From Todiramphus chloris collaris (taxonomy: Eukaryota > Chordata > Aves > Coraciiformes > Alcedinidae): 64,000 nt of DNA. The notes under the pieces were generated by a model that was not told where the DNA came from, did no database searches, and saw nothing but the letters and a program-made list of their open reading frames with translations. Made by a program: the position numbers and the translations under genes. Shown piece by piece: positions 13,496-24,436 of this stretch. The stretch spans positions 28,624,375-28,688,374 of the forward strand of contig JANVCC010000022.1 in assembly GCA_025345505.1 (NCBI GenBank), read 5' to 3'. The number at the start of each line of letters is the position of its first letter. Position 1 is the first letter of the stretch.

Positions 13496-14774
13496 GCAGT
13501 CATGCTTACATTTCCTGTAACACTGCAAAAAAAATCAGAGTTTTAGTGCAAGGCACTTCCAGTTCTTAGAAGGCAATGGCAAATTAGAATTATAAATACG
13601 AGGCTGGGCCATAGAGGTTGTATGTCTCTTATATTTCTCAGAAAATAAAAAGAGACATCTTCAGTCCAACTGTGAAGTGTCACTTTGTCAGATGGTGTCA
13701 CTTGGCACTCTGGAGCAGGCAGCGACTGCACGACTCAGCACTAAGCCACTGAAGAGCACCTGGCAGTGCTCAAAAAGAGGGAGGAATCTGGAGAGAAGGA
13801 GACACTTCATTTTAAAGTGACCTTAATACATGCTTTTTCTGCTGGAAGAACACATCACATCTCTTTCCACAAAAGCCATCTGACTCCCTCCATGCCCACA
13901 AAAGCACCCTTCTGTGTGGCTGGAGTGCTAATTACAGTAGTGCTTTCAGGTCCTAACTAACCACATGTGTTGTGGCTCTGACTCAAGAATGAGACATAAT
14001 CAAGAGCTAACTAATGCTTTTAAATATTACAGTCCAAATTAACAAGACTGAGACATGAAGCATAAACAAGAAGAGTCAGGAATTAGCTTTGGGTCATGCA
14101 GTTGCTTTCAGAGGAAAGGTCTCCTGGCCTTCAGGAAAATACTGACCTGCTTGATCATTTTGGCCTGCAAACATGAAGGGAGAAATGTGACAGTGAGATC
14201 TATTTCCAGTGATGCCTCACAGCACCATGGTATAATACAAGTGCTGAACTGGAACATGAGCTCCATGGTCTTAGTGTGCACTCTTTTAAAGTATAAAGAC
14301 AGGAAACAACATTTGTTAGTAGTGTGTGGGAGGAAACCCTTCCAGGCAGTAATGGGCTCTTAGCTCTTCCTATTAAAAGCAGAAAAGTGTCTAAAATAAG
14401 CTTCAAAGCACCAAGTTCAAGAAGTTCACCAAATTCTGCTTCACAGTAGAGGAGAGGAAACAGGAGGAAGCAGAACAAATGTGAATTTGCCCTTCCCTCT
14501 CAAGCTCTTCTCTTGCTGCTGCTCCCTGCAGCCATTAGAAGAGACAGGAACTTGAAACCAATCTCTCTTTCACATCCTTAGGCAAGATCACTACACCTTG
14601 CTTGACTTTGAGAAACTATCTTCTAAAATCACAGCTAGACAGAAAAGCCACGATGTGATCTGTCCACCATAGCAAGGCATTTAAGACGAAATTGCAGCTT
14701 TTCACATTTCAGTCACTGGTTAGATATTCTGATGCCTTGTGGCTCATGTTAGTGTGTCAAAAGATTATGACATG
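13496..14774. other. Gene-free unique sequence before CR1
   Basis: No gene or repeat was recognised. The 102-codon frame at 14055-14363 has no recognisable motif and starts and stops without splice or promoter context. The sequence ends at the 5' boundary of the CR1 copy. Confidence 0.55.
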
Positions 14775-14831
14775 ACCAAGCCACTCTCCATTATTTACCT
14801 CCAAGCTCACCAAGCCACTCTCCATTATTTA
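14775..14831 (+). repeat. 34-base-period direct duplication at CR1 5' edge
   Basis: The same 23 bases occur at 14775-14797 and 14809-14831, beginning ACCAAGCCACTCTCCATTAT in each. The second copy is the one in normal CR1 context, being preceded by AGCTC and followed by TTTATCA-type sequence leading into the reverse-transcriptase ORF. The first copy sits at the junction with unique DNA. It could have arisen during insertion (template slippage at the truncation point) or later. Confidence 0.9.
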
Positions 14832-14860
14832 TCAACCATCCTAGCTAACCAGGGAGGTCC

Positions 14861-15262
14861 TGGAAGCTAGCAAATGTGATGCCCACCTACAGGAAGGACC
14901 AAAAAGATGATCCTGGGAACTACAGACCTGTCAGTCTGACCCCTGTGCCAGGGCAGGTTATGGAGCAGGTCATCTTGAGTGCCATCACATGGCACATACA
15001 AGACAACCAGGTGATCAGGCCCAGTCAGCATGGGTTTACAAAAGGTAGTTCCTGCCTGACTAAACTGATCTCCTTCTACAACAAGGCAACCCAGCTAGTG
15101 GATGAGGGAAGAGCTGTGGATATTGTCTACCTGGACTTCAGTAAAGCCTTTGACACTGTCTCCCACAGCATTCTCCTTCAGAAACTGATGGTACAAGGCT
15201 TGGATAAATACACTCTGCACTGGACAAAAACTGGCTGGATGGCTGGGCCAAAAGAGTGTTAG
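14861..15262 (+). pseudogene. CR1 reverse transcriptase, N-terminal fragment
   Basis: The first of three frame-shifted pieces of the CR1 ORF2 reverse transcriptase, which in a live element copies the element RNA into DNA at a nicked target site. The frame reads the finger region with DDPGNYRPVSL, then HGFTKGSSC, and then motif A as YLDFSKAFD (the catalytic Asp is residue 87 counting from the GTG at 14876). CR1-like coding extends upstream of that codon to about 14861. Further upstream the frame is disrupted near the 5' truncation. Similarity leaves this frame at the A-run 15226-15230, where one base appears to be missing compared with CR1 relatives; after that the reading is out of frame and stops at 15260-15262. 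There is no start codon of its own; this is a fragment. Confidence 0.93.
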
Positions 15263-15765
15263 TGAACAGAGCTAAATCTGGCTGGCGTCTGGTCACAAGT
15301 GGTGTTCCCCAGGGTTCAGTACTGGGGCCTGTTCTCTTCATTATCTTTATTAATGATCTGGAATGGGGGATTGAGTGTACCCTCAGTAAATTTGCAGATG
15401 ACACCAAGCTCAGTGGGTGTGTCGATCTGCTAGAGGGTAGGGAAGCTTTACAGTGGGACCTGGACAGGTTAGATCAGTGGGCCAAGGTTCATTGCATGGG
15501 GTTCAATAAGGCCAAGGGCCGGGTACTGCATGTGGGTCATAATAACCCTATGGCAAGCTACAGACTTGGGGATGTGTGGCTGGAAAGCTGCAAGTTGGAA
15601 ACGGACCTGGGAGTATTGATCGACGATCAACTAAATATGAGCCAGCAGTGTGCACAGGTGGCCAAGAAGGCCAATGGCATCCTGGCTTGTATTAGAAACA
15701 TGGGTCAGCAGGAACAGGGAGGTGATTATCCCCCTGTACTCGGCACTGCTGAGTCCACACCTTGA
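15231..15765 (+). pseudogene. CR1 reverse transcriptase, catalytic middle fragment
   Basis: The second frame of the broken ORF. It carries motif B as [14 protein letters not shown] and the catalytic motif C as FADDTK (both Asp present, at residues 48-49 counted from 15256). It continues with the thumb-like region ([18 protein letters not shown], then [11 protein letters not shown]). Key residues are intact, so the copy was inactivated by indels and truncation rather than by loss of the active site. CR1-like similarity ends around 15700-15705, where a second frameshift moves the homologous reading into the next frame. The residual frame runs on as noise to a stop at 15763-15765. Confidence 0.93.
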
Positions 15766-16189
15766 ATATTGTGTTCAGTTCTGGGCTCCTCACTATAAGA
15801 AGGACATGGAAGTGCTGGAGAGTGTCCAGAAAAGGGCAACGAGACTTGTGAAGGGCCTAGAGCACAAGTCCTATCAGGAGAAGCTGAGGGAGCTGGGGTT
15901 GTTTACTCTGGAGAAGAGGAGGCTGAGGGAAGATCTTATTGCTCTCTACAACTACCTGAAAGGAGGTTGGAGTGAGGAAGGGAACAGCCTCTTCCTGCTG
16001 ACCTGTGACAGGATCAGAGGCAATGGATGCAAGCTGAGCCAGGGGAGGTTTAGGCTGGATATTAGGAAACATTTCTTCACTGAAAAGGTTATCAAACACT
16101 GGAATGATCTGTCCAGGGCAAGAGTGGAGTTACCATTCCTGGAGGCATTTAAATGGTATGTAGATCTGGTGCTTAGGGACATGGTTTAG
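15701..16189 (+). pseudogene. CR1 ORF2, C-terminal fragment
   Basis: The third frame contains the conserved C-terminal portion of bird CR1 ORF2: [20 protein letters not shown], a [12 protein letters not shown] helix region, then [37 protein letters not shown], and a terminal segment ending LRDMV with the natural stop at 16187-16189. The 3' UTR to 16282 is then only about 90 bases. This tail is characteristic of CR1 and distinguishes the element from L2 or RTE LINEs. Overlap with the preceding fragment is only because the earlier frame stays open by chance. Confidence 0.93.
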
Positions 16190-18680
16190 AGGTGAGATTG
16201 AAGTGTTGTGTCAAAGGTTGGACTAGATGATTTTGAAGGCCTCTTCCAACCAAAGACGTTCTGTGATCTTGTGATTCTGTGACACATTTTGAGTGGGTTT
16301 CTTGGCTATTCAGTCCATTCACAATCCTAAATTGCTGATTTATTGAAATGGAGGACCGCTATCACTCATAGGCTCTGCCAGGGAGAAAGAGAATTAGGTG
16401 TCTACCTACGCTGCATTTCAGCATTGCAATTACAGAACACATAATTTTCCATAGTTTCATTTGTAGCAGTAGCTATGACAATACAGCAGCACAGGCTGTG
16501 GTGTGGTAGCAAGCCAAGAAAGTACCCAGAATCCCACTGCAGACTTTCAGACTGTGCAGTTCTTTCATTTGTGTTGCTACCTGCGCTTGCTAAATTAGAT
16601 CTAAAGCAAATATAACTACATGAGCTGCAAACATACCTAGGGAACGTGGAATGAGCATACCCTCAGGCAGGGGAATGTTGGGAATGAGAATAACCTTTGG
16701 TAGCAATGATAGTTTCTAAAAATAAGTGCATCACAGATGACAATAAGCATTTTTGCAAAGTATTGCTTTCAGAACCTAGATGGGAACAGCTGGATGCTAA
16801 CTCCTTTGCTTGTAAAGTCAGTGTTTGGGTTTCCAGAAACATCTAACCCAAAACTCATCAGCTACTGCAAAACCAACTGTTAACATTTTTAATGTTTGGA
16901 AGAAATGTTGGAAAATTCATTCATTATCCCTCCAAACAGAGACAGGTGAACTTTATTCTGAATTAATGCTTTTGTGAACATCTCTTCAGATTAAACCTGT
17001 TAAATCTTGCACATCTGGCATTTTTTTTGCTTGCTTGTTTCCTTCTAAGGTTATCACTGTTTGATGATTTTTTTTCTGAACCACTTGGAAATATAGAAAA
17101 TGAGATAAAACATCGGACTTTTCCAGCCATGGATAATAATGTATTTTGGGCCCGAGGTGAAAATTTAGGTCAGTTCTAATTTCACCTGAACCAGTTCATC
17201 CACCTCTATCAGCGACCCACAGGGCAAAATAGGCTGCAATAGCCAGTATACATAGGAAGCGGAAGTGACTATTGTTATAAATAAGGATTGTATCATAGAA
17301 GCCCTGGATTTATAGATGAGAGAGTGGCAGTGTTTCTCTGTATGTCTGCTTACACAGTGGCAGTTTAGGTTGGTAACAGAATTACATCTATCATCCTTTT
17401 TTGCTTGGTGCTAGATTGTGGGTTTCTTAGTATTTCTCTAGTTTTGCTTGCACTCACAGACCACATTTCAGGTTGCAGGGATGATTAGCAATATCCACTT
17501 ACATGAGAGCGAAAGTGCTACAGACAAACCCAAAATCTGTGTTACAAAGTAAAGAAAAATAGAATTTTTGTTACTACTGTGTGTTTATTTACCCCCTTCG
17601 CTTCCTTTACTTTTTTATTGCTATGAGAAAAAAATAATGTTTAGAAAGTTAAAAACAAGAGAAAAAAAAACCCAGTACAAAATAAAAAATCAAGACTGAA
17701 ATTCTGTGCTTATATATAAACATAACCAAAGGCATACATATTTCTTAAATATGCAAATATCCTTGGCATGCCTACATATGGTATTTTGGAGACACTATCT
17801 TTATACATTCAGAAATAGAAGGAAATTAATTTTGTGGCTAGTCTTTTTTAATCTGTGGTGTCTTACTTTCAATTTTATACAATCTTCTGTTTCTTTGTTT
17901 TCACACTAAACCTACACATAGTAATACCAAGCAGAGATTTTCAACACTGTTAGAGCAAAGGCCCAGCACAGCTAATGCACTAAACCCTTGCTTCTGTGAA
18001 GAGGCTGACTCTGGAACAAGACACGCAAGCTGAGCAATCACTTCCATAGTCAAAGTTCTTCCACTCCTAAGATGTCTAACCTAGTAGGATTGTTGTCTGT
18101 TGTGGAACTGACTTTGCTCTGCAAGGCTGATAGCTTAGAGTGTTTGTGTAAACAATATTCTAGAATTTATGATCCTTATTTTTGTGCAGTGGTGAAAATG
18201 TGATAACCCATGATTGCCCTGCAAGCTAGCAGCTTGCCAGACATACTAGAACACAATTCTAGTACATGTGTAATGTCTACAAAACAAAGAGGCTTCAACC
18301 TCTAATCCTCCAGTTTGATTTCAACCAGTGTACATGTGTGTACATGTGTATATATGCATAATTACACTTGTTTGTTATTATTCATATTAAGGGGTAATTT
18401 TTCTTTGAGCAAAAATGAACTAAGACTCAAATTCCTTGCACCAAATTGCACTATTGCTTTACAGTCCAACAGGTTTTCTTTGGCATATTGTGTACCCATC
18501 CCATATACATTTTTCTTGCATTTTAAGAACGCAGAGATTATGCCACAGCTGACTTCACTGTAGATGGGTGAGAAGAATCTGGTCCTTGATTTTTCAAGCT
18601 TGGCTGCAGGTAGGATGTTATACTACTTTTGGTTAATGGTATAGATAGAAGAAAACCAGTTTTCACATTGCATATGGTCC

Positions 18681-18707
18681 ATGTGAGTGCTGGAAGGGCA
18701 CTCACAT
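18681..18707 (+). repeat. Perfect 10-bp inverted repeat, 7-base loop
   Basis: ATGTGAGTGC is followed by TGGAAGG and then by its exact reverse complement GCACTCACAT. Flanking bases (CATATGG on the left, CCATTTG on the right) can extend the stem imperfectly across a 3-base bulge, giving a hairpin of about 50 bases. It is shorter than a normal pre-microRNA. It could be chance or a small structured site. Confidence 0.8.
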
Positions 18708-19876
18708 CCATTTGATGTAGAATAGGATGGAACAGACACTGGATCTGTGACTCCAGCCCTTATTGTTGATGCCAGGTCTACTGCATACTCATATCAGAAG
18801 GATTTTCATGGTCCTTAAAAACATGTACAACCCTTTGTTTTCTCCTAAGCTCCCAGCAGTTACTAAAGGAATTCTTCATAAGAAAGCACAGTTCTTGCAA
18901 CAAAATTACTTTTCTTAGAGGTCTAGTCAGCTCTTACTGGACTCTTAGCTACTCAGTCAGGGAAATAATACAGGAAATTGATTATTTGATTACTCATGTC
19001 TTCTATAGGATCAGAATGATAAATCAAGACAGATCCCCTTCCTTTGGGAAATGCTCTCTTGAGTGGCATTAAATATTTGCAAAGCACCTGAATTTTCTTA
19101 GGCAGGGGTCCCTGACTTCCATGAACCAGACCGATGCTGTGATTGTGTCTGCTGTCACTTTTTTGTTGTTTTGAAAGACTGCTTTGAATGTCTGAGTCAC
19201 TGAGAGTCACTGCACAACTATTCAGCCACGTCCAACAGCAATGAGATGTCTACTACTCCTATGCCATTTTAGTTTTCCAATAAGACTTGAATGTTCAAAT
19301 GCTCTGATGGGTGAAACATGTATCCAGTGAGTCCATTCCCACTTTATACATATATTTTCTCTGAAATAAAAATATCTGAAAAAGTATACATTGTGCTACT
19401 TTGTGGTATTTTCTTTACATTGTCACAATGCAGGGTTATACTTTGCTTCAAGGACAGGAAATTGCACTAACAATGTGCCATCATATGCTGGTTCATTTTT
19501 TGCCTCAAATAAGTTGCTATCCCACTGTATTAATTTGAAACATGCATATATCACTGTTTTCATGTGGGATATTGATATTATTCCCTGCTCCCTACTAGCT
19601 GTGGTAAATGAAAAGGAATGATCAGTAAAATGAAAGATGGTGGTATGTCGTCACTATGAAGAAGGATTTCACAACTGAACTGTGAATTGTTTCCTGCTAC
19701 AGTTCTGTCTTAGGCACCTCTCTTTGTGTCATGGTGACTGACTTGGCAGTCCATACTCCCTTTAGGAAAGGGGCTGGTTTGCCATTACTAGGACTGACCA
19801 AATGTAGTAACCAAAGAAATTTCCTGGAAAAAGGAAGGCATTTTTGAAATCTTCTCAAAAGGAAAAAGTCAACATC

Positions 19877-19925
19877 AAATATATATACACAAAGAGATAT
19901 ATATACACACACACAAACATATGTA
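19877..19925 (+). repeat. TA/CA microsatellite patch
   Basis: Alternating TATATATACACA and ATATATATACACACACACA stretches form a short compound dinucleotide repeat. No gene is associated. Confidence 0.8.
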
Positions 19926-20254
19926 TGTCAAATGTGAAAATCTGAGACTACAATGAAACCTTTCAAATGATGTTTTGAAATGTTGAAAGTACAGCTATTG
20001 CAAAATTAAATATTTGTTCTTCATTTCAGCATTAGTGAAGAAATATTGTCATGATAATTTCTAATAGTGAAACCTTTCTCATCGTATCTCAGGAAGAAAA
20101 CATATGTCAAAGTATCAACATCTCTCATGGGACAGGGATTTTGAACTGCTCTAAACAGTGACATTTTCAGTAGCTTTTGCTTCTTGTAGCTACTTGCATC
20201 TGTCTTCAAAACAACTGCTGCTGGTTTTCCATCATCAGAAAAAAAAAGAAAAGG

Positions 20255-20335
20255 ATGGAATCAGGAGATGAGGAAGAGACCTCATGAATTAATCTAGTCC
20301 GTTCTCCTTGGTATCATGTAAACCTGGTATTTGTG
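20255..20335 (-). mobile_element. Possible decayed CR1 3' tail
   Basis: The plus strand reads GGAATCAGGAGATGAGGAAG, then GAGACCTCATGAATTAATCT, then AGTCCG. This resembles the reverse complement of old amniote CR1 ends (patterns such as gaatca, aagggacct, atctagtcc). The match is weak and no 8-base terminal repeats remain. Chance similarity is possible. Confidence 0.3.
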
Positions 20336-22911
20336 TTTCATTACTAAAAGTATTCTTTGCAACAGTCTGCTTTTTCCCAGGCTGGGAAGAGCCATGGTTT
20401 ATCATCCTAAATTTGTGATTGCTCTTTCATTACCAAGGAGGGACTCACCTCACCTAATCTCTTGTTATCTGAAAGTTAGGTACCTAATTGAAACTAATCA
20501 GCCATTCTCTGTCAATAATCACATCGGAGAAAGAGTTGTCTATCTTCCCTCAATATCAATAGGCACTGACAGAGATTTATGCATTGCAGATCACTCCGCA
20601 GGGCTCACCTTTCCAATGCTAGGTGTCTCCTCTGTTTATCATGGGAAAAGTAGCTGAGAATACATGCCTACCTTAGGATTAATTCTCACTGAGGTCTTCA
20701 CCTAGACATGTTCATTTAATGTACTAAAGAATGATGTGACTTTAACTGTTAGGTTCAGTATTAGCATCTTTTACCTTTCTGTATCTCCGTTCACTTGAGA
20801 AACTTAGTGCTTCATAACCAGGAATAAGACATGAATTTTTTGTAGTTAATCAGACCAAATATTAAATAGAAATGGCCTCACAAAATTTAATATTCAGTCT
20901 TTTTCTACTGATATTATCAGAATAAGGACAATTATGTGAGAAGGAGACAATGGAATTAAAATATCTTGTGTTACATTTGCATAACAAGATATTGGCAAGA
21001 TGTCTATCCATGAGGAAGTCTCTTCAAATAATAGAATTTACACTTTAAAAGAGAATGTTCATGAATACTGAAGGGCAACAAGTGAGCAGGATCAGTCAAT
21101 ATTAAGTGGTGAAGTAATAACTGAAGAATGACATGGGATGTGAAAGGAAGAAGTCTAATTCATAAAATAAAGTTAGATTGATTTTTTGTGAGTATCAACA
21201 TGAAGTGTACTGAGAACTCATTCTGCTTTTGAACATCCATTTCTCTACCATCCTGAGTCATAGAGGAAAGGATCTATCACAGGGTTGCTTTTGACTACAG
21301 CAGCTTTTGACTCTGTTCAGTGTTCAACATACAAGTAGTTCCAGTGAGATCAATCAACCTTTAACAAAGCAGGACTTTAGGTCATGTATTGTTTAGCATA
21401 TTGCAGAAGAGTCTGGACTGTAGTAAACCCATTAATTAATCGACCTTTTTTTTTTAGATGAGGCAGAAGAAAGCAAGGGGAAAAAAGTGAAGACATTCCA
21501 GAGCAGTGAACTATATGAGTGTATAGCTTAGTGAAATTCAGTGTTGATGGAACCTTGTAGGAAGAATCAGCCTTCGTCTATCACGTGGATTCTAAATTCA
21601 AGCTGCACTAGCTGTAGCGTGTGAGAATGCATGAAGAACCGAGTACTGTTGTTTGATAAAGAAGGGATGCAGTTGTTCATTTGGTCAACAAAACAGAAAC
21701 AGTTAGAGATGCTGAGACAGAAACAAAGATGTTTCATGGCCTAAGTCGAACACTACCCAAGACTGAAAGGAAAGGAAAAAAGAAAAGAATGATATTTTAA
21801 GACAGCTCAGAGATGCTTAGATTTCGATATGCGTTACACATGAACCACCCCATAATATAAGAATAAGTAGCTTGATGGTGGTGGATGTGTAAGTTTATGC
21901 TCTATCATTCACTATCTCAGCCTGGAAGTTAAGAGAAACCCCATTTAATGGCACATCTCTTTAAAGAATATCAGTCAAGTGCTGTCCTTGGAAAAACTTG
22001 CACATTGTTCTTTCTGGGAAGTCAAGATGCCTTTTGTTTGTTTGTATCTTTTTTAAACCATCAAATTTGTTTGCTTCCCTACTGTAATGAAATAAGAAGA
22101 TAATGAGTTTTTCATTGTTCACTAATTGTATACTAAAAATGAGACACAGTCAGCCAACTGTAAATTGCTGCTTTACTGTAATGTTTGGATATTTCAGTGC
22201 AAATAATCACAAATACATCTGTTCCTGCATAAAGTAAAATGTCTGTGTTATGAAAACAAGCTGATGTAGAGAGCAATAAAAAAATAGCTATGATGACTTC
22301 TGTTAATTAGGATTTGGTGTATTATTTGAGTTGCATTCGACATCTCAAAAAACACACTTGCATGTCTCAGCACCATAAAGACGGGTGATATCTCAACAGC
22401 TTTTCTTGCTCTACAGTATTTAGAATTGCAAACCTGGAACTGATACTCACAGATAATATAAATCCTAAGATATAAGTAACTTTGCAATGCAAAATGACAC
22501 AAGCTGTTAAGACTCAACAGGCACCATCTTTTCCTTATCTTTGTTGCTTCTAAAAATAAAGGTTCTCAAGGTGAGTTAAGCATCAAAGTTGTGTTAACTT
22601 TGAATATCCTGGAATGTGTGTTCTCAGTTTTTTTTTCTCTGTTTTGGTAAGGGATAGATTTAACATTCTAATCTGATCCAAAGTTCCCTGAAGGATACAG
22701 GTAAAAATGTTAACCCTGTTGAGTTTATTAGCAGCTTTAGTATTGATATAAAAGTGACTAGGATTTCGTGTTAAAACTTTCAGACAGATCATCCATAATG
22801 TATAAGTTTCAGTTTAGAGTCAGAAAATGACTGTTCAATCAGCAAGCCCATTTCTCTGTGTAACAGGGAGGTGTCAGTAGACAGTGTTTCATAATGGACT
22901 CCATCACAAAC
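20336..22911. other. Gene-free AT-rich unique sequence
   Basis: No gene or repeat was recognised. The 108-codon plus-strand frame 20331-20657 lacks any motif. The stretch near 22130-22220 is AT-rich and compositionally even, but nothing identifies a function. Confidence 0.6.
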
Positions 22912-23145
22912 TCACAGAAGCACAGACTCATAAGAAGAATCACAGAATCATTGGAGCTGGAAGGGACCTCTACAGATCAAGCCCCCCCACCAAAGCAAGT
23001 CTGACTAGAGCACAGTACACAGGATTGCATCCAGGCAGGTTTTGCGTATCTCCAGAGAAGGAGACAACAGGGTCTTGTAGATTTTTGTTGACTTTAACAA
23101 TATTCAGTTGACCAGTGTTCAGAATTTCATCAATTCTTCCTAACA
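22912..23145 (-). mobile_element. CR1 3'-end fragment
   Basis: The plus strand gives the reverse complement of a typical bird CR1 terminus: remnants of the 8-base repeats (TCACAGAA, then ATCACAGAATCA), then GGAGCTGGAAGGGACCTC, a C-rich CCCCCCCACC block, GTCTGACTAGAGCA, ATCCAGGCAGGTTTTG and CTCCAGAGAAGGAGAC. Similarity then fades but probably extends past CCAGTGTTCAGAA to TTCTTCCT. It covers the 3' UTR and the last part of ORF2 only, with no usable reading frame. It is more diverged than the 14.8-kb copy. Confidence 0.85.
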
Positions 23146-23969
23146 GCTCAGCTCCCTTTAATAAAATTCACAACCCACTTCATTCTACAGAGAAACAAAT
23201 TTAGTAGTTATTTAGCTATCATAAGATATTGTAGCATGATTTCATAGAAGTAAAAAAAGGTATCTAATATTAATTATGATCTTTTCAAGCATTATTTGCT
23301 CTGTTCAGCTTTTCCATTGGGAAATAATAGAAAGGACTAAATTTGAAAACAATAAATTCTGCAAATACGGTACCACAGGAAGGTTTTAATCATGGCTCCA
23401 GAGGAACATACCTCTATATACACCAGTTGCTTTTGTCCTGCCACTAACCATTCTGTGACACAGCAGAGCAGCTAAGAGGGCTGGAAGCAGAACTGACACC
23501 CAGCTACCTACAGCACAAGATAAGCCATTCCACATGCTCTCTGCCTTCACTTGTGAGCTTGTGCCTGCTCCCAGCTCATCTGAGACCAGCAGAATAATTA
23601 CTGGGGAATGACTTGTGGGGTTCATTACTTAAAAAGCATATTTAAAAACCAAATAGTTTTAAGGTAACTGTAAGCACAGTACATTTCACCCAAGTTAGGC
23701 TGTGAACATGTTGGCTTAGCTGATTTTTTAAATTATTATTAACAATATACTTTTTGTTCTGGCTATCTAAACTCACACAGACCACCTTTATTTTTTTTAT
23801 GGGTCACACAACTTGCAGAAAACTTTGGGTGATTTGGCAATGCTTCGCATCCTGTTACTTTCTAGAGCCCTTCTAGCTTTTTTTTTTCCCATTTCATTAT
23901 GGAGAAAAATGAAAGCAGAGACAGTTCACAGTTTGGAAACAGCTGTGTGGTAAGACCATGATGGCAGGA

Positions 23970-24060
23970 CCATTTTTATATTTACTATTATTTATATTTT
24001 TATATATTCATATACATCATATCTATAAATACATACATTTTAAACATATTTATAGGCCAT
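23970..24060 (+). repeat. TA/TTTA-rich simple sequence
   Basis: A run of TTTATATTT, TATATATTCATATAC and ATACATACAT motifs almost without G or C. It is low-complexity DNA. Confidence 0.75.
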
Positions 24061-24415
24061 ATTTGTAGTCACTGGCATCTAGTGCATTGCTTTGGTGAAG
24101 GAGGGACTCACAAAGGTCTGATTGATACAGAAGGCTATCTAATTGACTAAGTATTAGAAATCTATGCCTAAATGCTCTTAAGAATCAGAACAAACCATGG
24201 GGCCAGGCAATCACTGCTTTATTTATTACTAGCCCGAGCTGCAAAGATGGTCTTGGGGCCTCTTCTGAGTGCATTGTTGGGAAAAGGGATACTACTTTTC
24301 CGAGGATTTATTAGTTCAACAAGGCCTTTCCTCTGAGTCCTTTTGAACTAACAGACATCTTACAGCAGTCATCCTTGGCTTAAGCACACAGTTGCTGCTC
24401 ACATCCTCAGAGAAC

Positions 24416-24436
24416 TGAAGAAGCAAAGCTTCTTCA
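24416..24436 (+). repeat. Perfect 9-bp inverted repeat, 3-base loop
   Basis: TGAAGAAGC, AAA and GCTTCTTCA form a perfect hairpin. No T-run follows that would suggest a polymerase III terminator, and no gene ends nearby. It is most likely incidental. Confidence 0.75.

Larger units (their letters stand above)
14775..16282 (+). mobile_element. CR1 LINE retrotransposon, 5'-truncated
   Basis: A 1.5-kb copy of a Chicken Repeat 1 non-LTR retrotransposon on the plus strand. It starts inside the reverse-transcriptase ORF, as usual for CR1 copies truncated during target-primed reverse transcription, and continues through the C-terminal part of the ORF and a short 3' UTR. The 3' end consists of three 8-mers at 16259-16282 (TTCTGTGA, TCTTGTGA, TTCTGTGA), the hallmark of CR1, which lacks a poly(A) tail. 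Coding similarity is spread over three reading frames, so the copy is dead. The upstream edge carries a 34-base-period duplication (14775-14831). No endonuclease domain is present, because that part was lost with the 5' end. It is far better preserved than the other CR1 pieces in the window, so it is probably younger. Confidence 0.95.
16283..20254. other. Gene-free AT-rich unique sequence
   Basis: No gene was recognised. Contents include A-rich runs around 17630-17690, a TG/TA-rich patch at 18330-18362, a compact inverted repeat at 18681-18707 and a TA/CA microsatellite near 19877-19925. Open frames are under 90 codons. Confidence 0.6.

Noticed and set aside
14775-14831. Target-site duplication of the CR1 insertion
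   Set aside because: The repeated 23 bases are CR1 sequence at the 5' edge, and no matching copy follows the 3' end at 16282.
15138-16182. Minus-strand open frames inside the CR1 element
   Set aside because: Shadows of the sense reverse-transcriptase coding sequence.
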